A DNA stretch of 10,188 nucleotides from DATIKM01 sp035477595 (GTDB lineage: Bacteria > Armatimonadota > Chthonomonadetes > Chthonomonadales > CAJBBX01), in the NCBI GenBank assembly GCA_035477595.1, contig DATIKM010000126.1:1-10188 (forward strand), written 5' to 3'. The notes beneath the pieces were generated by a model. That model worked only from the letters and a program-made list of their open reading frames with translations, did not search any database and had not been told where the DNA came from. Numbering within the stretch: the first letter of the stretch is position 1; every line of letters starts with the position of its first letter. The translations under genes were made by a program, and so were the position numbers. Of the stretch, positions 6,567 through 10,188 are shown piece by piece.

Positions 6567-6611
6567 GCGCAGCACGGCCGGCGGGAGCAGGTCCCGCCGG
6601 CCGCGCTGCGC
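6567..6611. terminator. Bidirectional hairpin between convergent genes
   Basis: GCGCAGC-A-CGGCCGGCGGGA (6567-6586) pairs with its complement at 6592-6611: 12 bp, one A/C mismatch, then 7 bp more, around a 5-nt loop. It lies 21 nt after the small TM gene (+) and 66 nt past the end of the - strand pseudopilin, so it can end both transcripts. There is no U-tract on either side. The rest of 6547-6676 shows nothing else. Confidence 0.7.
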
Positions 6612-6676
6612 TATCAGGAGTTGCCACGCGCACCGGCGGCTGTCCGCCGTCGCGTCGCCGATTCCCTCCCGCGCGA

Positions 6677-7360
6677 TCAGTGTAGGTCGTGCATGTTGTC
6701 CGCGGCAGACCGCACCGTCTGGCCCCAGCGGAGCGCCTTGGCGTGGCCATCGAGGAAACCGTAGTTCGCCCCGCCACTGTGACGCTCGGTGTCGAGCATT
6801 TCACCGTAGACCGGCGGCCATGCGGCCACGCCCGCGTGCCAGTCGCCGTTCGGCAGCCAGTTGTCGTAGCAGAGGTCGTAGTACGCGCTGAACTGGTCGT
6901 TGGGATCGTGTCCGGGCCTCCCCGCCCAGCCCCGGCCTCGCTCCGCCATCAGGATCGTCTCCGACGGCCTCGCGGCGGCGCTGAGCGACCGCGCACCAGC
7001 CGTCAGCAGGCCGTTCATCAGGTAGCTGCCCCAGAGGTGCGGGTCGGCCCGGTCGGGGTCCGACGGGCAGAACTTGATCTGCCGGTTGCGGAGGTAGGAC
7101 TCGAGGCCGGAGTTCCAGAGGTGGAGCACCGTCGACGCGCCTAGCTCATCCACCTCCATGGTGATGGGCAGCATCTCGTCGTAGTCCTGCGTGTACATGA
7201 CGATCCCCAGGCTGTACTGCTTCATGTTGCTGAGGCAACTGGTCTGGCGCGCCTTCGCGCGTGCCTGGGCGAAGACCGGGAAGAGGATCGCCGCCAGGAT
7301 CGCGATGATCGCGATGACGACGAGCAACTCGATGAGGGTGAAGCCACGCCGTGCCGGCAT
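6677..7360 (-). CDS. Type II/IV pseudopilin-like protein, H-X9-DG family
   Basis: This 227-residue protein has leader MPARRG, a cleavage site G6/F7, Glu11 at +5 and the membrane helix FTLIELLVVIAIIAILAAIL, leading into FPVFAQARAKARQTSCLSNM. It is expected to be an inner-membrane prepilin processed by prepilin peptidase. The C-terminal signature is intact: His194, nine residues, then Asp204-Gly205 (HSGGANYGFLDGHAK). Cysteines occur at SCLSN, FCPSD and LCYDN. The ribosome site AGGAGG precedes two adjacent ATGs: 7363, with 4-nt spacing, and 7360, with 7-nt spacing. I choose 7360; the choice changes one residue. The frame also stays open upstream to 7483, but that would place 41 odd residues before the leader. 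The nearest upstream gene on the strand is the metalloregulator, 133 nt away. The N-terminal coding segment is nucleotide-identical to the paralogue at 9407-10156. Confidence 0.9.
   Translation of the reverse strand: MPARRGFTLIELLVVIAIIAILAAILFPVFAQARAKARQTSCLSNMKQYSLGIVMYTQDYDEMLPITMEVDELGASTVLHLWNSGLESYLRNRQIKFCPSDPDRADPHLWGSYLMNGLLTAGARSLSAAARPSETILMAERGRGWAGRPGHDPNDQFSAYYDLCYDNWLPNGDWHAGVAAWPPVYGEMLDTERHSGGANYGFLDGHAKALRWGQTVRSAADNMHDLH
7231..7321 (-). repeat. 91-nt identical segment shared by two pseudopilin genes, copy A
   Basis: Bases 7231-7321 match 10033-10123 without a mismatch, including synonymous positions; the first flanking mismatches are at 7230/10032 and 7322/10124. The segment encodes most of the prepilin membrane helix and the ARAKARQTSCL region. 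The rest of the two genes is clearly diverged. Confidence 0.9.
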
Positions 7361-7396
7361 CATGCCACCTCCTGAAGTGGTGCGCCCCTGCCCCAT

Positions 7397-7425
7397 TTGA
7401 CAGGGGCTGAAGGAGACGGTAAGAT
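7397..7425 (+). promoter_or_regulatory. Promoter-like TTGACA-17-TAAGAT on the + strand
   Basis: A perfect -35 hexamer (7397-7402), 17 nt, then TAAGAT (7420-7425, four of six -10 matches) points rightward, opposite to both flanking genes. Predicted transcription from about 7432 would read hairpin C and then run antisense to the 3' end of the metalloregulator gene. No convincing + strand gene follows. It may drive a short antisense RNA, or may be coincidental. Confidence 0.35.
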
Positions 7426-7461
7426 GCCGGTTGGTTCGGGATGGCATCTGCCGTCTCGTCT

Positions 7462-7493
7462 CGATGCGCGGGTGGTGCAACACCCGCGCATCG
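7462..7493 (-). terminator. 13-bp hairpin abutting the metalloregulator stop codon
   Basis: A perfect 13-bp stem with a 6-nt GTGCAA loop (+ strand) begins directly after the TGA stop of the - strand regulator. Position suggests it ends that transcript. No U-tract follows on either strand. It is also part of the three-hairpin cluster. Confidence 0.5.
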
Positions 7494-8006
7494 TCATATC
7501 TGCTCCGTCGCTATGTCTTGGCCGCTCCGACCCTCCTCCGCCGGCGCTCCGACCCCTGGCTCGCTGGAGGGCGCCTCCGGCGGCTCCAGGGAGAGCCGGA
7601 ACGTACGCATGCACCCGGGACCCGCCACGCCGCAGAGGCGCAGGGCCGTGGCGAACCTGCGCAGGCGCTCCAGCGTGACCTCGCTGATGCTGTGCTCCAG
7701 CCGACAGGCCTCCTTCTCCGCATGGCGGGGGTCCAACAGGAGAACTGCCTCCAGGAACGCACGGAGCTCCTCGTGTCGGCGGTCCACCCGGGCCGCGACC
7801 TCGCGGCCCGCATGGGTCAGACTGACGTCCTCGTAGCGCTCGTGGCTTAGCAAGCCACGCTTCTTCAGCGTCTGGACCGCTCCCGTCGCCGAGGAGGGCG
7901 CGACCCCCAGCAGGTTCGCGATGTCGCGTATACGGACGACCCGCTGGCGCCGCGAGAGCCTGAGCACCGCCTCAAGGTAGTCCTCCATCGTCGACGTCAA
8001 CTCCAT
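7494..8006 (-). CDS. DtxR/MntR-family metal-dependent transcriptional regulator
   Basis: This 170-residue protein is expected to be a cytoplasmic dimeric repressor that binds operator DNA when loaded with Mn2+ or Fe2+. The winged-helix domain runs from about residue 7 to 70: MEDYLEAVLRL, then IRDIANLLGVAPSSATGAVQ and the wing LLSHERYEDVSLTHAG. The dimerisation and metal domain follows. Candidate ligands by alignment to the families are Asp9, Glu12, His78, Cys101, Glu104 and His105 (EACRLEHSIS). Asp9 and Glu12 match B. subtilis MntR Asp8 and Glu11, whereas Cys101 matches the DtxR Cys102 position. The C-terminal SH3-like domain of classical DtxR is absent; a 30-35 residue polar tail ends the protein. 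Start 8006 (ATG) is chosen because it puts the MEDYLE motif at the usual place. A GTG at 8066 would add 20 unlike residues and lies upstream of the predicted transcription start. Confidence 0.9.
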   Translation of the reverse strand: MELTSTMEDYLEAVLRLSRRQRVVRIRDIANLLGVAPSSATGAVQTLKKRGLLSHERYEDVSLTHAGREVAARVDRRHEELRAFLEAVLLLDPRHAEKEACRLEHSISEVTLERLRRFATALRLCGVAGPGCMRTFRLSLEPPEAPSSEPGVGAPAEEGRSGQDIATEQI

Positions 8007-8068
8007 GTCGCTCGAATGCCCCCCGGTCAGCTTCCCCGACGGCTCCCTGGCCCCGCCGACGCCCACTT

Positions 8069-8077
8069 ACGATACCA
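8069..8077 (-). promoter_or_regulatory. Extended -10 element upstream of the metalloregulator
   Basis: On the - strand TGG-TATCGT fits the extended -10 form TGn-TATAAT (TAT..T kept). No good -35 hexamer sits 17 nt upstream, which is usual for extended -10 promoters. Predicted start is near 8062, giving a leader of about 56 nt to the ATG at 8006. The core TACGATAC (+ strand) recurs at 8283-8290. Confidence 0.4.
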
Positions 8078-8103
8078 CAAACAATGTCGCCATGAGTGAC
8101 TTT

Positions 8104-8119
8104 TTTCGGCTATCCGAAA
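8104..8119. promoter_or_regulatory. DtxR-box-like 16-bp palindrome (candidate operator)
   Basis: TTTCGG-CTAT-CCGAAA has perfect 6-bp arms. Against an idealised DtxR/IdeR-type box, TTTAGGCTAGCCTAAA, it matches 13 of 16 positions, and two of the three differences are the symmetric A-to-C and T-to-G pair. It is AT-richer than its surroundings and lies 98 bp upstream of the regulator ATG, about 42-57 bp upstream of the predicted start. Autoregulation is the natural hypothesis, although the position is upstream of the core promoter rather than over it. Confidence 0.45.
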
Positions 8120-8461
8120 CCGTCTCTCGTGTGGCCCCGGAGGTCGGGGCAGAGCGACCCGGCGCCCGGGGGAGCGCTCGCGCTGGCCGCGCCGTTGACG
8201 CCGAGACCGGCGGAAGGCAGGCGGAATGGGCTTCCGACACACCGATGTGTTCGCACCCGACCGGATAGTCACGTGTCAGTTCTACGATACAGCGCTCCTG
8301 ATGGCGGTCGACGCCGTCTGGAGCGGGCGGTGCGTCTGGCAGCAGTGCGCAGAGACGGAGATAGATATGCGTTTGGGTTGTGGGGATCCGGGCTCTGCGT
8401 GATGACAACGTCCATCTGCGTCCATGGAACCCCACAACCTGTTGGTCTCTACGTAGCTGCT
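8120..8461. other. Gap without a convincing gene, between chelatase-like and metalloregulator genes
   Basis: About 340 bp with several overlapping open frames on both strands, none with a ribosome site or recognisable protein. Seen here: a 6-bp stem GCCCCG/CGGGGC (8134-8150), a second TACGATAC (8283-8290), and the long inverted repeat at 8376-8439. It probably holds the 3' end of the upstream gene's transcript and distal control DNA for the regulator. A decayed gene cannot be excluded. Confidence 0.5.
8376..8439. repeat. 14-nt inverted repeat with 36-nt interior
   Basis: GGTTGTGGGGATCC (8376-8389) and GGAACCCCACAACC (8426-8439) are reverse complements at 13 of 14 positions. The element lies 23-86 nt downstream of the chelatase-like gene on its strand, so it may be a long-looped 3' hairpin. 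Alternatively the arms could be ends of a very small mobile remnant, but no target duplication is evident. Confidence 0.5.
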
Positions 8462-9097
8462 CTACTGCCGCTGGAAGCGGTTAACCTGCTCCACGAATAG
8501 CCGTGCCAGCAGTTCGGTCTCATAGGGCCAGGCGTAAGTGATGCGCACGCCCGGGTGCTCTCGCTTTGCCTCCTTCACTTTGCCGAGGATGTCGCGCTCG
8601 GAGTGCGCGCCGCCCCTGATCGTCATGACAGACAGCACGTAGACGCGGCGGGCGCCCTCGCTGATGACGCTGTCAACCGCTTCGCCCACGTCCAGCCCGC
8701 TGAACTCATTGTGGGCTACCTCCACAATGTCGTAACCGCCTAGCCTCTTCATGGAGGCTGCCACCTCCCTCACGGCGGCATCGTAGGGGTCGTTCTCGGG
8801 CGTACGCTTCCAACGACGCATCTCGCGCTCAAGGGCGTGCTTTCGTTCCACCAACTGCGACGGCGCTGACTCCTTTCCTCCAGCCTCCATGACCTCACTG
8901 TGGAGGCGACCCAACTCGCGCAGTCTGTCACGCGGGAAGTCCTTCGGCGGGGTTCCGTGTCCCACCACCACGACCGCCACCTTCTCTCGTGCCGTGCGGG
9001 AGCTATCTGCGAATGCGACACTCAACAACGCCATACCGACCGCAGCGACCAGCAACAACGCGATTAGCGTCCCACCTCTCACCACGCCTGCTTTCAC
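8462..9097 (-). CDS. Exported CbiX/SirB-type chelatase-fold protein
   Basis: This 211-residue protein belongs to the CbiX/SirB class, whose cytoplasmic members insert Co2+, Fe2+ or Ni2+ into sirohydrochlorin-type tetrapyrroles. Family motifs are VVVVGHGTPP (about 42-51, His47), the RTPENDPY stretch, NEFSGLDVGEAVDSVISEGA, and MTIRGGAHSERDI (158-170, His165). His47 and His165 sit where the two metal-binding catalytic histidines are known in the family. The unusual part is the N-terminus: a basic start, a hydrophobic segment (about 10-28) and an AFA/D cleavage site after residue 30. This predicts export or membrane anchoring, whereas typical CbiX is cytoplasmic. The GTG start at 9097 is chosen because AAGGAAGGAG precedes it closely; the frame is open further to 9190. 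It lies 92 nt after the small TM gene, with a metalloregulator gene downstream on the same strand. The substrate is unknown; a periplasmic metal-handling role is inference. Confidence 0.85.
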   Translation of the reverse strand: MKAGVVRGGTLIALLLVAAVGMALLSVAFADSSRTAREKVAVVVVGHGTPPKDFPRDRLRELGRLHSEVMEAGGKESAPSQLVERKHALEREMRRWKRTPENDPYDAAVREVAASMKRLGGYDIVEVAHNEFSGLDVGEAVDSVISEGARRVYVLSVMTIRGGAHSERDILGKVKEAKREHPGVRITYAWPYETELLARLFVEQVNRFQRQ

Positions 9098-9189
9098 GGC
9101 TCCTTCCTTTCCCCTGGGAAGAGACGGCTCACGCCAGGTCGGTCCGTCCCTCTCACCAGAATGAAACTCGTTCGTGGTCACGCAGGCCA

Positions 9190-9396
9190 CTAACGCCCCT
9201 GCGCACGGTTGGGCACTGCGAGCTCAGTGTCTGCGAACTCAGGGTCAACGTAGCGAGGGTGACTGCCAGCGGGGACCGATGACGCGTTCACCTGTCCCTG
9301 TCGGACCACCAGCACGCGCCACAGCACGGCAACGATCGCCACCAATGCGACTGCCGCTACCACGTAGTGCCGCCAGTCGACCGGCTGTCCGAGCAT
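9190..9396 (-). CDS. Small single-TM protein following a pseudopilin gene
   Basis: This 68-residue protein begins MLGQPVDWRHYV. It has one hydrophobic segment (about residues 10-30, including VVAAVALVAIVAVLWRVLVV) and a polar C-terminal half with SHPRYVDPEFADTEL. The ATG at 9396 is 10 nt after the stop of the upstream pseudopilin and is preceded by GAGGTGAGGGG, so the two are almost certainly one transcript. The frame is open further upstream inside the pseudopilin gene, but without family sense. It shares position and architecture (short basic or polar start, one TM, 35-50 residue outer tail) with the 6313-6546 protein, although the tails differ. No family is recognised and its function is unknown. 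Confidence 0.72.
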   Translation of the reverse strand: MLGQPVDWRHYVVAAVALVAIVAVLWRVLVVRQGQVNASSVPAGSHPRYVDPEFADTELAVPNRAQGR

Positions 9397-9406
9397 GCCC
9401 CTCACC

Positions 9407-10156
9407 TCACTCCTCCAGCGTCCAGCGCACGCCGCTGCGCAATGCCTCGACGGTGAGCCCCTTGACGTGCCCGTCCACAAAGGCAACGTTAGCCCGCCCG
9501 TGATGCCGCGGCCAGCAGCGCCCGAAACTCATGCCGGTCAATGGAGGGTTGCCAGCCCAGAAATGCGGTGGATAGACGCGGTAGAAACCCATGACGATCA
9601 TTGCCGGACTGCTCGGAGGACTCCATGTGCTCTCCACCAACAGCGGAACCTCGGCGGGACGACCGACGGCTGCCAGAGGCCTCCCGATGCTGGGCAGTGG
9701 GACGGGCGAGCCGCCGTCAGCAGTGGGCGCGAGCACGTCCGCGTTGTAGCCGTAACTCGGGAATAGACCGAACAGGTAGCCCCAGAACGGATTGCTGCGG
9801 TCGCGGAAGCCCAACTGCCCCGGCGGCGCCCAGTCGGTCTGGTCCGACGGGCAGTAGAAGACGTCGAAGCTCTGCACGTAAGGCTGAACGGCCCAACCCC
9901 AGCGCCACGCGCCGCGGTTGCACGGCTGCGTCTCGCCTCTCGCGCCCAAGTGACGGTAGAAGAGCATCGGCAGTGTTTCGGCCCAGTCCTGCGTGTACAT
10001 GTGGAAAGCGACCGCCAGCTGCTTCATGTTGTTGAGGCAACTGGTCTGGCGCGCCTTCGCGCGTGCCTGGGCGAAGACCGGGAAGAGGATCGCCGCCAGG
10101 ATCGCGATGATCGCGATGACGACCAGCAACTCAATGAGTGTGAAGCCCCGTCTCAT
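9407..10156 (-). CDS. Type II/IV pseudopilin-like protein, H-X9-DG family
   Basis: This 249-residue protein has a very short leader, MRRG, followed by FTLIELLVVIAIIAILAAIL with cleavage G4/F5 and Glu9 at +5. The segment after the helix (FPVFAQARAKARQTSCLNNM) is nearly the same as in the 6677-7360 paralogue. The C-terminus has an intact H-X9-DG (His218, Asp228-Gly229; HHGRANVAFVDGHVK). Cysteines occur at SCLNN, PCNRG, YCPSD and RCWPR. Prepilin peptidase processing and inner-membrane insertion are expected from the family, and the periplasmic globular part is the variable portion. AGGAGG lies 10 nt before the ATG. It heads a - strand run with the small TM gene 10 nt downstream and the chelatase-like gene after that. 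Confidence 0.9.
   Translation of the reverse strand: MRRGFTLIELLVVIAIIAILAAILFPVFAQARAKARQTSCLNNMKQLAVAFHMYTQDWAETLPMLFYRHLGARGETQPCNRGAWRWGWAVQPYVQSFDVFYCPSDQTDWAPPGQLGFRDRSNPFWGYLFGLFPSYGYNADVLAPTADGGSPVPLPSIGRPLAAVGRPAEVPLLVESTWSPPSSPAMIVMGFYRVYPPHFWAGNPPLTGMSFGRCWPRHHGRANVAFVDGHVKGLTVEALRSGVRWTLEE
10033..10123 (-). repeat. 91-nt identical segment shared by two pseudopilin genes, copy B
   Basis: Counterpart of 7231-7321 (constant offset 2802). Both copies encode the same part of the prepilin helix and linker with identical codons. The third pseudopilin gene (5489-6274) encodes nearly the same peptide with different codons, so protein constraint alone does not explain the identity. Confidence 0.9.
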
Positions 10157-10188
10157 AGCGCTATTGCCTCCTCGAATGATCGCCGGCC

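Larger units (their letters stand above)
7384..7493. ncRNA. Three-hairpin intergenic element (candidate structured RNA)
   Basis: Three inverted repeats fill the 133-bp gap between the metalloregulator and pseudopilin genes. Hairpin A is GCCCCTG (7384-7390) with CAGGGGC (7401-7407). Hairpin B is GAGACGG (7413-7419) and AGATGCC (7422-7428) with GGCATCT (7443-7449) and CCGTCTC (7451-7457), giving 14 bp with a TA/G internal loop and a 14-nt terminal loop. Hairpin C is a perfect 13-bp stem (7462-7474 with 7481-7493). Read on the - strand the order is C-B-A followed by the pseudopilin ribosome site, so it could be a structured leader. C directly abuts the regulator stop and could be its terminator. 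Strand and function are not established, and no known riboswitch class is recognised. Confidence 0.4.

Noticed and set aside
7424..7678. + strand ORF after the TTGACA-TAAGAT motif (ATG with GGAG upstream)
   Set aside because: Most of it is antisense to the metalloregulator, the composition is Pro/Arg/Ala shadow-like and no family is recognisable. The start signals alone are not enough.
8006..8066. GTG at 8066 as the metalloregulator start
   Set aside because: It adds 20 residues not seen in the family and lies upstream of the transcription start predicted from the extended -10 element.
8096..8500. + strand 134-codon open frame across the regulator/chelatase gap
   Set aside because: No ribosome site or motif, and it runs into the opposite strand's chelatase-like coding sequence; likely chance in GC-rich DNA.
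1..10188. CRISPR arrays, insertion sequences, tRNA or rRNA genes
   Set aside because: No regularly spaced repeats, transposase-like frames, cloverleaf or conserved rRNA segments were seen anywhere in the window.

Overview
The window reads as high-GC bacterial chromosome, most likely from the phylum Armatimonadota (Fimbriimonas/Chthonomonas relatives). The main clue is three pseudopilin-like genes that begin with the FTLIELLVVIAIIAILAAIL leader, run on into FPVFA(Q/R)AR and carry a C-terminal H-X9-DG signature or a relic of it. This combination is typical of Armatimonadota and related planctomycete-like lineages. The assignment is inference from motif recognition only.

Region 1 (1-5175, + strand) is a flagellar filament cluster. 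It holds the last 28 codons of one flagellin, a complete second flagellin (fliC, 389-1879), the filament cap gene fliD (2118-4346), the flagellin chaperone gene fliS (4422-4829), and a small all-helical ORF in the FliT/FlgN position (4816-5175) that overlaps fliS by 14 nt. A sigma-28-like promoter (209-236) and a leader of about 146 nt with tandem mini-hairpins precede the complete flagellin. This is the late, filament-building part of the flagellar system: subunit, cap, and export chaperones.

Region 2 (5176-6676, + strand) holds a TTGACA promoter, a GC-rich leader, a divergent pseudopilin gene (5489-6274) and a small single-TM protein with a Pro/Ala tail (6313-6546). A 45-nt imperfect hairpin separates it from the convergent genes that follow.

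Region 3 (6677-10188, - strand), read in the direction of transcription, holds a pseudopilin (10156-9407), a small single-TM protein (9396-9190), a signal-peptide-bearing CbiX-like metal-chelatase-fold protein (9097-8462), a gap of about 450 bp without a convincing gene, a DtxR/MntR-family metalloregulator (8006-7494), a 133-bp gap packed with three hairpins, and another pseudopilin (7360-6677). A 16-bp palindrome resembling a DtxR-family box lies upstream of the regulator gene.

The most unusual items are the exported CbiX-like protein beside a metalloregulator, the three-hairpin intergenic element at 7384-7493, the repeated pairing of a pseudopilin with a small TM protein, and a 91-nt perfectly identical segment shared by two otherwise diverged pseudopilin genes. 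No tRNA, rRNA, CRISPR array, transposase or replication origin was recognised.
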